Positions 1 to 15,978 of a stretch of 30,000 nucleotides of DNA are shown here, piece by piece; the first letter of the stretch is position 1, and the number at the start of each line of letters is the position of its first letter. The DNA is taken from positions 7,672,501 to 7,702,500 of the forward strand of contig NC_135566.1 in NCBI RefSeq assembly GCF_964340395.1, in the 5' to 3' direction. This stretch comes from Glandiceps talaboti. Its lineage: Eukaryota; Hemichordata; Enteropneusta; Spengelidae. Position numbers and translations under genes: made by a program. A model generated the notes under the pieces. That model was not told where the DNA came from. It worked only from the letters and a program-made list of their open reading frames with translations, and searched no databases.

Positions 1-125
1 TTGTGATCTAGGGGTTTCGTCACTACAGGTCTCTGACGCATAGTGAAAAGGCCCCTTAGGTCACTTATATTTGTATTGGCTGATTGGAAAAAAAAATTCT
101 GAAATGATCTAAATGTTAAAGTTCA

Positions 126-4539
<4,414 letters not shown>

Positions 4540-4944
4540 TCTTCAAGTTTCATTTCAAACCACGATTCTCATTTGTTTGCCAAAAAATAATCTCTCCTTC
4601 GCGTTTAAAATCGTTCAGCTGTGTGTATATTCGATTCCCTGTCATTCGTACGTACGTACATGAAGAGATGTGTGTCAAAGGTTAGAGTTCAAAGTGTATG
4701 ACGCGGTTTTCATCATGGCGTACTGATTCTACATATTGAACATTGACGCAATAAGTATTGGCTCATATATCTGTTGATATCCTGTAAAAAGCACATAATA
4801 ATCAAAGAAAAGGGTGAAGTTCTGCACAAATCTACGCGCATATCAATGGAGTGAACCGAAGACAAAATGTGACCACGTTTTCAGTTGAAACAATTATTGT
4901 TTAGGAGAGTCGTGCATCAAAGTTCATTGCTCAATCAAATCGAT
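4540..4944. promoter_or_regulatory. Bidirectional promoter/leader region between MAPKAPK5 and USP30
   Basis: The two start codons diverge from this 405-bp gap, so both promoters and 5' leaders should lie here or overlap it. Visible motifs: an inverted CCAAT box (ATTGG, 4757-4761), TGACGCAAT at 4744-4752 (hybrid ATF/C-EBP site), and a DR1 nuclear-receptor-like pair AGGTTA-G-AGTTCA at 4679-4691. No TATA box is evident. On the USP30 side are three minimal uORFs: ATG-GCG-TAC-TGA at 4715-4726, ATG-GAG-TGA at 4846-4854, and a start-stop ATGTGA at 4867-4872. Confidence 0.6.
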
Positions 4945-7900
4945 ATGATCTTGAGTTTTTCCACTAAGGATTTAGGATTGCTGGGTGGTCTGGCAGCTGC
5001 CATACTAACTGGTGTTTATGTGCTATGGGGTCCGGAATCAAAAAGTTCGAAAAAGAAAACAGGTAGGTAGAGCTCTCCGCCATGCATATATTCTGCACAT
5101 GATAGCTAGTTCAATTATGCTGATGCACAGCGCCCCCTAACCCTCTAGTTGTGACAGCAAATATGATTACGATAGAAGTGCAACGTCAACTAACCGCAAT
5201 CAAAGTTTCAGTAAAGTGCATCAGAAGTTAACTTTTTTATTTTTGATATAACATTTTTTTAATTTTTCCATAATTTAAGTGTGAAAAGTTATGTTTCATC
5301 CTTTAGTATAATTCCCTAATAGAATTTAGTAATATTTGAATTTATATCTGCGAATACAGTGTGTTTAAAAAAAAGAAGAAGAAGATTTTGTACAATACTC
5401 TGGGATTAATCATATTACACATCATAATACTCAAGCATATTTCCAATTTATATTGTTCCATCTCAATATTTTATTTTTCAGGTAAATGTCCAGGTTTGAT
5501 CAACCATGGCAATACATGTTTTTTGAATGCAGTCTTGCAGAGTTTTGCATCATGTCCATCCTTTGTCAGTTGGCTTGGTGAGTTCATGGAGAGTCATTCT
5601 GATGAGGATTGTAACCAATATTTGGCATTTTCATTACTCAAGGTGGCAAAAGGTATGTAGTAAATCATAGAGTAATGAGTATCCCCCTATAAATTGTTGA
5701 AATAGTATGGTCCAATTAACATAACAATATACTCTGTTGTTATGATAATTTCACATGGGTCTATCATTAGTAATAGGGGAGCACATTAGAATGTGTATGA
5801 TCTATCTGACTGTGAGACATAATTATTATGTTGTACATACTGAGCCTAATGTTCATTGGTGCAAGTGTCACTGAACATTCACTTCAGATCAGATAGTATT
5901 ATCTGTCTGCCTTACTTCTGTACTTCTCTCTACCTTTAATTCTGTCAAATTATACATAACAATATTCCTTAATGAAATTTCTGGTTCCTAGCCTAAAACT
6001 CTGGGTATAGTATACAAGATATTTTTTGGTCTTGTGAAAAGAAAATCAATGGTGATGCTGCTTCCAAATTGTCCACTTCATATAAACACTCTCTGTTTCT
6101 GGTAGGAGTAGAAAGTCAGGAAGTATGTTACACAGCAGATTCCTGATTTGAAATGGAGCTGACATCAGTTGTTGTGTTTGTCCTTGTAGTGTTATGCAAT
6201 GACAATGGTGAGTGTTACGTTTGTCTTTGTAGTGTTATGCAATGACAATGGTGAGTGTTGCATTTGTCCTTGTAGTGTTATGCAATGACAGTTGTTGTGT
6301 TATGTTTGCCTTTACAGTGTTATGCAGTGAAGGGAATGACAATGAAGACACCTATGATCCAAAGGAGGTGTTAGAAGCATTACGTGTCAGGAGATGGGTG
6401 ATTTCATGGGATCAACAGGTAAACAAAATGAAATTGTTCATCAGCAGGTAAACAGTGTGAAAACAAAATAACCAGGTATGTTCAGTGAAGGACTGTTTTT
6501 TTTGACCAATTTCATTCAGTGGTGTACAAAAAAACTTAGTATGATTGACCAATTTGCAAAAGACTGTCTGAGAGTGTAGTAAAGATTGCCATGCAAATTA
6601 TTGTAAGTATGATATTAAACCTTCTTGGATAGCATAGATTGTTTCATACATATCACTTCATGTATTCAGGTTTTTGAAATGTTGTCGGGTCCAAATTTAC
6701 TCTTTTTTTTCTTCAAATAAGACTAGGTTTGTTTGATACTATATTGATATGAGCATCCCTAACTCATTTGGGTTTTACTCTTACTTTTTGGGTTTGCCAG
6801 CAGTAATTGAGATTTGCTGTGTGTTATTTCCACAGGATGCTCATGAATTATTTCATGTTTTAACCATGACTATGTCAGAAGAAGCTGAAAAGTTTCCAGC
6901 TCACCCATCATTACTTGATGTAGCTACACTAGAGGTACGATATTATCCAATGTGTGAATCGTTAAACACAAGTTCCCCTTTGTGCAGCCAATGGAATTCA
7001 AGTCACATTGACCAGTATGATCATTCTTGCCAATAAAAGTAGCTTTTCAAGTGTGTGCTTCATGGGAAGAGTTGTGTTGACATGGATGGGTTGACATACA
7101 TACATACATACATACATACATACATACATACATACATACATACATACATACATGCATGCGCATGCATGCATGCATGCATTCATCCATCCATCCATACATA
7201 CATCCATCCATCCATACATACATACATACATACATACATACATACATACATACATACATACATACATACATACATACATACATACATACATACATACATA
7301 CATACATACATACATACATACATACATACATACATACATACATACATACATACATACATACATACATACATACATACATACATACATACATACATGGATG
7401 GATGGATGGATGGATACATGGATGGGTTGGTTGTTTGGACAGTCAGATGGACAATCGATCGGTTAGTTGGTCAGTTGGTGGGTGGGTGGGATGGATGGAT
7501 GGATTGACAAGTGATTCATTGGTGTAAGACAACAGTTGTGCCTCAAATGGCCAAGTGAAGGAAAACTATTGAGAATGATATTCTTCATGTCAAAAATGTG
7601 AATGCCAAAGGCCAGTTGTGAAAAAGCCATATTGTGGGATGGATTGGTGCTACACATTTAGAGAAGTTGTAGCAATTTTTTATTGCTAATTCAAAAAGTA
7701 TTATCACTTCCTTTACGTTCCAGGCTAGATATGGAATTCAAGAGAAAGCAAGAAGTCGTTGTCAAACACCATTGCTACGGTTACCAAGTAGCAAGATTGA
7801 CCATCCATTCAGTGGATCACTTGCTAGTCAGCTGACATGCAAACAGTGTGGGTACAAGGTAAGTCAGTTGATGGGTAATGTAAGCTGTATGGGTACAAGG

Positions 7901-9890
7901 TAAACCAGTTGATGGGTAATGTAAGCTGTAGGGGTACAAGGTAAGTCAGATGATGATTATGTAATCTATAGGGTACGGGTAAGTTAGTTGATGGGTAATG
8001 AAAGCTGTAGAGGTCAACATGCCTCTTCAAAAAGTACAACAAAATTTTAAAAAAAACAAAAACAAAAACGTTTTTGTTGTACAATGACTTTAATCAAAAA
8101 AGGTTATGTATATCATAGACTTAGTGTAGCTGACAGTCAGCACACAATGTACAGTGTAGTTTTATAATGTTGATGTGGGTTTTTTTGTCTTCCAGTGCCC
8201 TATCAAGTATGATATCTTTGACAGTATTTCACTTAGTTTATCACCAAACCATTTTGGTAGTTTTACACTGGAAGCTTTATTGAATCGTTTTGTGATGTCA
8301 GAAATAGTGGAAGACGTGGAGTGTTCGGGTTGTGCCAAAATATTGGCAAAGTTTCATTTACGGAAAGTGAACAAAAATGGCACCAGAGATAACACAACTG
8401 AAAACATCAAACCAAAAGCTACTTTTATCAAACAGCTAAATTTAGGAAAGGTGAGTTTGAATTAACTTATGCCTGAATTCCATTGGCAACTAGCTACAGT
8501 GTGCCAAGATTATGCTAACTAACAGAGGTGTAATATTCAAGTACGCCATACGCCAGTCATCAGAAAGAAAAAAGATTTTTTACTTTGGCCACTAGGAGTG
8601 CTCTTTTGAAGTGAAAGTTGCATTCTCAATCATTGAAACATTCTGCTTACTTGTTCAAATTCAGTTGTGCATTGACACATTTGAGTTTATAATATAAACC
8701 CGATGTAACTGTTGTTTTCCCAACCCAGGCTTCATTATTTTTCCCAGTTTGATTGTAGTAAATTTTCCCCTACTGACAGGTATTTTCTCTTTGACAGTTA
8801 CCGCAATGCTTATGCATACATATTAACAGAAGGATCTGGTTGAATAATGGCATGCCGATGAAGAGGGAAGATTATGTCCAGTTTCCAGAAACTCTTAACA
8901 TGGACAGATTTCGATACTTACATCAAACAAATGTACAAGATGGATTGCGAAGACTCAATGATTTAAAAACTGTCATTGATTGCCATGCAGAAAACAAAGC
9001 TGAAGATAGGTAAGTAGTTATAGAGAGAGAGAGGCACTTATGCACTTTTAGACAGTGGACACTGGCAAGATCACTTCAGACAAGCACTAGCCAGTACAGA
9101 ATCAAACTAAAACTATTGTTGTTACATGTTGACATTAAATAAGAGTTACTGTGGTTATTATAAACCTCGTGCCAGTTCCTAGATGTTGATCATTTTGACC
9201 AATGATGTTACCCCCTCTGGATATCTCCCATACACCAAAATCTATTCTATATGTACAGACACTTATGCAAGCATTCAAAATATTTAATCAGCCCTGTCAC
9301 CTGTATTAATTTCAATTCTGTCTTGTATTCCAGTGCCATGCCTGCTACCCCTTACTTTTGCAATGGTGCCTTCCACCAAATCAAGTCCCATCCTATGATG
9401 ACAGGCATGCCCTCCCTCTACAGAAATGGACTCAACAAATCTCTATTGGAGAGAGCTTCAGATTTGACCAAACCAGTCTATCAAAGGTATGTTACCAACA
9501 CTAATTAAACATCAGGAGTGAAAGATTATGCTGTGAGCAATAGAGGAACTTGCTTTTACTAGGTAGTTTTAGCACAGCTTGAGACAGACTAAGAGGTACC
9601 TTTGGTTGAAAAGTGTTGTATTTAATAAGGAAAAGACAAAAGTCATAATTTTTCTGTTCTTTTACAGACAAATGTCAGCGGAGTGTAACTATAGGTTACA
9701 TGCAGCAGTTGTTCATATGGGTGATGCCTATTCAGGCCATTTTGTCACATATCGTCGCATGCCAAAGCCAGGTCTGTCTGGTGCATGCCAGTGGCTGTAC
9801 ACATCAGATACAAGTGTCCGCAAAGCGTCGATGAAAGAAGTGATGTCAGCACAGGCATATATGCTGTTTTATGAGAAGATAACAAGATGA
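4945..9890 (+). CDS. USP30: USP30, mitochondrial outer-membrane ubiquitin carboxyl-terminal hydrolase, complete, 9 exons
   Basis: Cysteine deubiquitinase that opposes Parkin-driven mitophagy by removing ubiquitin from outer-membrane proteins. Exons: 4945-5062, 5482-5652, 6318-6418, 6836-6934, 7724-7858, 8196-8450, 8798-9009, 9334-9486, 9668-9890. All junctions are GT-AG and in frame, giving 488 residues (human about 517). The N terminus has an uncharged segment (about 9-29, GLLGGLAAAILTGVYVLWG) followed by KSSKKK, the outer-membrane anchor. Catalytic Cys52 lies in NHGNTCFLN, His439 in GDAYSGHFVTYRR, and Ser461 in QWLYTSDTSVRK, so the unusual USP30 Cys-His-Ser triad is kept. Zinc-ribbon cysteine pairs are 202/205 and 251/254. 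DAHELFHV (131-138) is the QQDAHEL-type box. ATG 4945 is the first in-frame ATG after a stop at 4870. Two splice junctions are embedded in tandem repeats (listed separately). Confidence 0.96.
6171..6317 (+). repeat. 43-bp tandem repeat duplicating the 3' splice site of USP30 exon 3
   Basis: About four copies of a unit made of a pyrimidine-rich tract, TAG/CAG and TGTTATGCA. The acceptor AGs end at 6189, 6232, 6275 and 6317 (the real site), spacings 43, 43 and 42. Copies 1 and 2 continue into AATGACAATG followed by GTGAGT donors (6208 and 6251). This makes 18-nt cassettes 6190-6207 and 6233-6250 flanked by good acceptor and donor sequences. The cassette resembles the start of the real exon with 9 nt missing. 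Confidence 0.85.
7096..7505. repeat. Compound tetranucleotide microsatellite in USP30 intron 4
   Basis: (CATA)n to about 7150, then a CATG-rich and CATC-rich interruption (about 7151-7215), then a long (CATA)n to about 7393, ending in GGAT repeats to about 7430, with another GGAT patch at 7489-7504. Open frames of Tyr-Ile-His-Thr or Met-Tyr-Val-Cys type here follow only from a 4-bp unit read through three codon positions. Confidence 0.95.
7850..7995 (+). repeat. 41-bp tandem repeat duplicating the 5' splice site of USP30 exon 5
   Basis: The exon end GGGTACAAG plus GTAAGT (junction 7858/7859) recurs at 7891-7899 (followed by GTAAAC), at 7932-7940 (followed by GTAAGT), and in decayed form at 7971-7980 (GGGTACGG then GTAAGT). 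Spacing is 41, 41 and about 38 bp. The unit also carries TTGATGGGTAATG. Downstream donors would extend the exon by lengths that are not multiples of three. Confidence 0.85.
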
Positions 9891-10521
9891 AGTGTATAAA
9901 GTCTTTGGAATTCTCTCAACCCGAAATTGAATTTACTCCTAGCAAGTCAAGGAATATTCAATATTATATCACATTGTTTTCATATAGCCTTCAGACACTT
10001 CATGTGGTATGAACTATTGACCCAGAGTGACCTCAATTTGCATATAGGGGCACTAGTAGCATTCTATTTTCCCTAGGGTAATATTCATGTTGTATGGAGG
10101 TCATATCAGTGATTTGCTTGTGACTATGGAAAGAATATGTGCCCAAGAATGCTACCAGTATGTGTTATAAAACATAATTGCCTGGCCTTATTCAGACACT
10201 AGCAGATGCCATATCACCCCTCATTCTGTCATGTCACAACTATTTAATGGCTTTCAGCCTAAGGGAATAGTTGCTACATAACAGCTCTTGTGGGTTATTG
10301 GCATTTACTAACCCTTGTAGCCAGACAGTAAACGTATATTATAGTCTATACAAAACACTATGTCAAGGCACCATCATACAGTAACACCATATTCCGGTTC
10401 CGGTTACAAATGTTCCAGCCATTTTGCACATAAGGATCACAAGAGGGTGCCCTGGATTTTACAAAGTGAGGGCTAATATTTGGTCATGGCTACTGATCGT
10501 ACAGCAATGCACAAAGCCATG

Positions 10522-10527
10522 AATAAA
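10522..10527 (+). terminator. Candidate poly(A) signal AATAAA for USP30
   Basis: The first canonical AATAAA after the USP30 stop codon, 632 nt downstream, followed by moderately GT-rich sequence around 10560-10580. Use is not proven; a stronger-looking site lies at 14226. Confidence 0.4.
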
Positions 10528-11795
10528 ATGTATGTGAAACATTACAGTAGTGGCTAGGCATGTTTTGATGACTGGTGATTGCTAGTACAGCAGTACAGCA
10601 AGAACAACATGGAAAATGATAGTAACTTCGTGTCTGCTGCCTTTATGCTACAATACTCAACTAATCTATTCCTCACTTTTGACCCCAACCAGTGCTCCTA
10701 GTGGTCAAACCATAAAATCCTTTATCTCTCTCTCTGATAACAGGAATATGCCATATTGCCTTACCACGTTGAGCCAAGTGGTTGCCATGACAACATATAT
10801 ATTAGTCTACCAATATTACAAAGGTCTTGGATCAAACTTTGACAACTTCTACCGAGGATAATGTAATGCCATTGGAATAACTTGTGAGGAGAGTCTGAGT
10901 TGTAATTTGTCTTGGATATTTGGCATCCTGACATGCGATAATCATACTATTTTCCTTTCCTATTTAGTCTCTTGGAACATAAAAAATTACCCCATTATAA
11001 ACCGGGAATTCATCATCAGCTCATCTCCTATTCATTTGGGTTTTGCAGCCAGACATCTAGTCTAGAGACTATACGTGTTTTCTGTCTCTCTCCACCATCT
11101 AGTCAAATGGCTTCCTCTAGCACGACATTCCGTTCTAACCACCGACAGCATAGTTTAATGCTATTGGAGTGTTGATATAAAGGTAATGGCATTATCACAT
11201 TCTCATGTGTGTGACTTATTTCAAAAGGAAATTTGAGGACTGTCCATTGGAAAATTTTATCTCGGGCTGTGAGAATTGTAATCTCTTTGTGTCTGTAACT
11301 TGTATATTAAAAGCTGCAGTGTTTCTTTGCCACATACTGGTCAGTTCCCAATGTACAAGTGAATATTTACAACTGTATTTCAATTCCTACCCTGAAACCA
11401 GGAATGTATTCAAAATACTAATAGAACACAAAGCCAATGCTGTTTAGAATTCACCATAAAATACACTTTATATGTTTAAAGAACATTGTGCCTTCCAATT
11501 GATATCACTAAATTATTTCTCCAAAAGTCAGAAATTACTACTGCGGAAACTTATCTTTTGGCTAATGAAAATATAGACAAACTAAAACTATTGTTTTTCG
11601 TTGCGGTAGATTACGCAAATGGATTGCAACAATGCCTCTGTTGTGCAGATGTTATCATCCTGTTATCAACATAGTGTTAACATTGGAAGTTTGCGAAATG
11701 TAGTCTGCAAGATCATGGAAGTCAGTAGAAGCACTACCTACTGAGAGTACTCGGTAAAAACCGATGTCAATAAGGGATTTTATGCCACGTTGCAG

Positions 11796-11832
11796 ATCTC
11801 GCGAGATATGCAAATATGCCTAGCAACAATGG
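11796..11832. promoter_or_regulatory. Dense cluster of CGCG palindrome, octamer, X-box-like and SOX motifs
   Basis: Within 37 bp: the perfect palindrome ATCTCGCGAGAT (11796-11807, contains TCTCGCGAGA of the Kaiso/CGCG type), the POU octamer ATGCAAAT (11808-11815), an RFX X-box-like half ending AGCAAC (11822-11827), and the SOX consensus AACAATGG (11825-11832). No gene start is recognised beside it, so this is a candidate enhancer or the promoter of an unrecognised transcript. Confidence 0.4.
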
Positions 11833-12310
11833 CTGTCAAACGTGATCATGGTTAAGCTTTCGTCGTGGTCATGTGTGATGATGTTGAGAACAATAGTGTC
11901 ACTAAGCATTGACACTTTTAGCTCGGCCACCCTCAAGTGGTTGCTATGGATACAATAGCTCACACAGGATCTCATGAAATCTGCTGAGACGAAAAACGGC
12001 TTATTCAATAGCCTATATCAACATGTGGTAATGACAGTTTTAGTCTGTGTCTATCTTACTTAGCTGAAACCTTAGTTTTCATCGTCATATTCCTCCCCCC
12101 CTAAATTTCACTGTAACAATACGTATAAATGTAATCATCTATATGCACTGAGAAACCACTCTGTTGTCATAAAAGTGGTTTCTTTTTAAACACAAAGAGT
12201 ACAAAACTAAAACGTGAAAAGTGCTTTTCTATGTAAAATTTGAGTAGAGATAGGATTGTAAGGGCCAAGTGATAGTATTCATGCATAGACTACATTGTAT
12301 AATTATCGTA

Positions 12311-12853
12311 TTATTCATGCATTTCGGTCAGTTCATGTATTTGGGTCAATTCATGTATTTCGGTCAGTTCATGTATTTGGGTCAATTCATGTGTTTCAGT
12401 CAATTCATGTATTTCGGTCAGTTCATGTATTTCAGTCAATTCATGTATTTGAGTCAGTTCATGTATTTGAGTCAATTCATGTATTTCGGTCAGTTCATGT
12501 AATTGAGTCAATTCATGTATTTGAGTCAATTCATGTATTTGAGTCAATTCATGTATTTGAGTCAGTTCATGTATTTCAGTCAATTCATGTATTTCGGTCA
12601 ATTCATGTATTTGAGTCAATTCATGTATTTGAGTCAATTCATGTATTTGGGTCAATTCATGTATTTCAGTCAATTCATGTATTTGGGTCAATTCATGTAT
12701 TTCGGTCAATTCATGTATTTGAGTCAATTCATGTATTTCGGTCAATTCATGTAATTGAGTCAATTCATGTATTTGGGTCAATTCATGTATTTGAGTCAAT
12801 TCATGTATTTGGGTCATTTCATGTATTTCGGTCAATTCATGTATTTGGGTCAT
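12311..12853. repeat. 18-bp minisatellite, about 30 copies
   Basis: Unit TTCATGTATTTSRGTCAR, with variants such as GTAATTGAGTCA. The period of 18, a multiple of three, keeps several frames free of stops on both strands and creates spurious open frames up to about 200 codons. There is no start context, splice site or homology supporting a protein. Confidence 0.95.
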
Positions 12854-14225
12854 CTTCCACCAGCCCTGTAAAGATGTCCTTTTTTGTCAATATGCACTTC
12901 ACATGACATTCTTCTCCAAGTACATCATGTTTTTGGAGTGCTGACTGTGTTCACCCTTCCTTACTATTTACAAGTACAGTGGTCTATGCAGGATGTAAAC
13001 TATTTCCATTTCCTTGTACATTACATCATAGCGACATGGAATTTTATGGATGAAAGTTGGTTAGATCGTAGCAAACTACACGTTAAAGGGACACAGTTCA
13101 GAACTTAGAACATTAATGTCTTTGATATTGAAGTTTCATATAGAAAAACTATCCAAAATCATACTTTTTTGTTCAAGGTGACATAAGCCCAATGGGCTGG
13201 GAGGTATTTTATTACCTCATGTCACTATAATAAAAAGTCTACTCCTACTACTACGTAACATTTAAAGGCTCACTTCAAATCAGGCTTAAAATCTAAGTGT
13301 GAAAATTGGTTGTTACGCAGCTATAGAAAAAGTCGGTCCAGGATCATAGACTGATCCCATGTAATCCTTACTAGGATAACACTAATGTTTGTTTGTTTGT
13401 TTGACCTTATTTACACTCGATTAATTGTTGCGCCAAAGGCTCTTCTAACAACACAATGTCAAGCAAGGGAAATGTGATGACCAGGGATTGATACACGGCC
13501 CATTAAACAAAGAAGAAAACCACTGTTTTTCAAAACTGATCCACAGGTTTTTAAACATACAAACTTTTCCCTGTTCATAGAACATCAGCAGGTTCAGCAA
13601 ACCATTTTAGCTACAACAAAACACTAAACTGTCTTTTCATTGAATGTACATATGATTCATATGATATGCTGTACTTTTTTAAAAGAAATGAATTTCACCA
13701 AATGAATATGCATGTTTCTAATGTCAACATTTTGATTGTTTTAAAGCTAATAATGCCCAAAGGATCTTTTCAGTTTGTGAAAGTTTTATGATGACGTAAT
13801 TTTTGTGGAGCAAATAAATTACATCATATAATCATTTACATATGCATAAATGACAGTTGACACTTCTTAGAGTTAATAATTCTGGATTATTTTCTAGTAG
13901 TAAAGTTGTTTTTCAAATGGTGTTAAAATAAAATAAAAAAATTGAAGTTGAGAACTGTTTCCCTTTAAACGGTCGAAAAACTATAATGATAGATTTTAGA
14001 TATCGATTTTGTAAATACTCTGATCTGGAATGTTTAAAGCTCTGCAGAATTGTTTTCTTTGTAAAATGTAAATAATATTTGCTATTCAAACAAAAGTGCA
14101 GAATTGGATAGTTTTGTATGGCCAGCTCTTGGATGTCTGGCAGTGTCCTGATTTGTGTAGAGGTATACACTTGTATGTACCAAGTCTTGTTGGTCAGCTT
14201 GTGGTAACCTATCTCTAAAAAAGAG
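12854..14225. other. Non-coding AT-rich stretch
   Basis: Apart from the retroelement-like tail at 13171-13257 and a short GTTT repeat near 13388, I see no gene. Open frames are short and unlike known proteins. Confidence 0.55.
13171..13257 (+). mobile_element. Probable 3' tail of a non-LTR retroelement
   Basis: Hairpin AGCCC-AAT-GGGCT (13186-13198), hairpin GAGGTA-TTTTAT-TACCTC (13201-13218), AATAAA (13229-13234) and a short CTA-rich simple tail (13239-13255) occur in order within 90 bp. This arrangement is typical of LINE/SINE 3' ends. No reverse-transcriptase sequence is present, so it would be a truncated copy. Family assignment is inferred. Confidence 0.4.
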
Positions 14226-14270
14226 AATAAAATTTTGTGAAATTCAAATTGCGTCTGTGTTTTTTGTTGA
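14226..14270 (+). terminator. Strong candidate poly(A) site on the plus strand
   Basis: AATAAA (14226-14231) is followed 20-38 nt later by the GT-rich GCGTCTGTGTTTTTTGTTG (14251-14269), the textbook layout of a cleavage/polyadenylation site. It could end a very long USP30 3' UTR (about 4.3 kb) or an unrelated non-coding transcript. Confidence 0.45.
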
Positions 14271-14347
14271 AGTTTTGGTCAAAATCTTACACAGAAACTA
14301 TTTGGTGAATTGGTTTGGTGGTTGCTAAGTATAATGTTAATTTTTAT

Positions 14348-14375
14348 CTCAGACCACTTCTTTTAGTGGTCTGAG
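14348..14375. other. Perfect 11-bp inverted repeat (hairpin)
   Basis: CTCAGACCACT (14348-14358), a 6-nt T-rich loop, then AGTGGTCTGAG (14365-14375). The stem has no mismatch. It lies about 120 bp after the poly(A) signal at 14226. It might be an RNA structure or a transposon relic. Confidence 0.6.
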
Positions 14376-15978
14376 TTTCTATGTAGTGATTTCCCACACT
14401 GTGCTATTACCCCTGTATGTATAATGGCACAACCCATACCCTTTATAATTCAACTCCCCATGCCAGAGTGTGTACAAGCCAATGCGTGCACGCTCTTTTA
14501 TCACATAGAAGTACAGCATTCACATTGCAACCTCTATCCTACCATGTCCCCAATTATACAACTGGGTTGGCTGAGGCACAACCCAAGGACTATAGAAACA
14601 AACAGCATTGCAGAGGGTCAAAGTCGCAACTTGCATATTCTAAGCCAGCCATTCGACCATCATGACACCACTGTGTCAAAACGTTTTTGTAATGCATGCA
14701 CATGTATTTAGCTTATGATCAAGAGTCAACTAGCTTCTGTCTAGCCAGTATGATTATCTGATGTCGAGAACACATAGGATTTTATAGAGAGGGTCACATT
14801 GATTTCAAACTATTGGTCTGTGATCAAGGATCAAGACAATATGTGGTCTATTATTGACACCAGAGGGCGCTAGATTACTTGGCTATACATGTAGTGCCAA
14901 AATTAACTACTGTAACATAGTTTCTCATCTCAATATGAATGCTTCAAAATGGTGTCTAATACAATCATATGCATTCATGTATATATTGGGCACTGAAAGA
15001 TCAACAATTTTATATCTAGAGTTAGAACACAACTGCAGGAAGAATATGACTGGTTGATAGATATCATAATTTCTCACTAGTTGGGAATTCCTTAATCGTG
15101 CGGTAAATAACATGGGAAACATTTTCATGCTTTAGAAATACCTTCATAGTGTTAGAATAAAGGTAACTGACCAGATGATTGTGACTGGAAATCTGGTACT
15201 TGGTCTGTATATGCCTGTATGAAAATTGGGGAGCATCTCACCACCCCCCGCTCCAACCCCCATTCCCAGTAAAACAAGTTACACACACAGACAAAATAGC
15301 AACTGAGATTTTCATCATTTATTTCTTCTATGGCAAAACATGATTCACAAACTTTTAAGGTAACCATGACAACAGTTCATCATTAGTGAAACATACAGTA
15401 GTATTTGTACATTCATTTCACATCAAGGCACGTTCAGATCACAGTAAAAGGATCAATAGTATTGCAAGAAATTTGACATCAGACATGGATATATGCTACC
15501 AATGTTACAAGATAAAACTTCAGTAATATACATAACTAGAAAAACAAATATTACCAATTTCACAACCCTTTTGTCTCAGGTCACAGCAAGATAGTTAATG
15601 CTTGTAATTCTTGTTTATACTTGACGTAAAATTCCCAAGGCTTGCCATAAAAATAACAATCTGATTTTTTCATCAACACCGCCACTTCCTCTCCACTCAC
15701 TAACACATAGGCACACATGAGAATAAGATGATCGTGTTTATTTTGACCGTCTAACATGAGGTAAAATGCTATAGTTGCAAGTACTGAATATTATATAATC
15801 TCAAATTTATCCATAATTGACAGCAGATGCGTACTACATCACTAAATTGAAGCAACAGAACACATGTAGTAAACTTATAATCTGGACCAACAGTTTGCTA
15901 GATGGTCATTCACTTGTATATTGTACATAAACTAATTTAAAGGCTGGACTGGGCAAGTATTGTAAACAGTGGATGTTT
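14376..15978. other. Intergenic, nothing coding recognised
   Basis: Short open frames only. Minus-strand AATAAA motifs (TTTATT on the plus strand at 15737-15742 and 15316-15321) could end the aspartoacylase transcript if its 3' UTR is about 2 kb, but no supporting downstream element is distinctive. Confidence 0.45.

Larger units (their letters stand above)
9891..12310. other. USP30 3' flank / intergenic, no recognisable protein gene
   Basis: Short open frames exist on both strands, but none resembles a known family, shows exon-like flanks or continues across plausible splice sites. Part is probably USP30 3' UTR; candidate poly(A) signals are at 10522 and, further on, 14226. A cluster of transcription-factor motifs near 11.8 kb is listed separately. 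Confidence 0.6.

Noticed and set aside
5126-5140. CTCF-like core AGCGCCCCCTA, and CCAGAGGGCGCTAG near 14861
   Set aside because: Only the core matches; such motifs are common in invertebrate repeats and there is no further support.
6998-7527. Long overlapping open frames on both strands (YIHT and MYVC repeats) in the USP30 intron
   Set aside because: A 4-bp microsatellite with no stop codon in any of three frames; no start or splice support and no homology.
12295-12906. A 203-codon plus-strand and a 180-codon minus-strand open frame
   Set aside because: Both are read from an 18-bp minisatellite whose period is a multiple of three; opposite strands open equally well.
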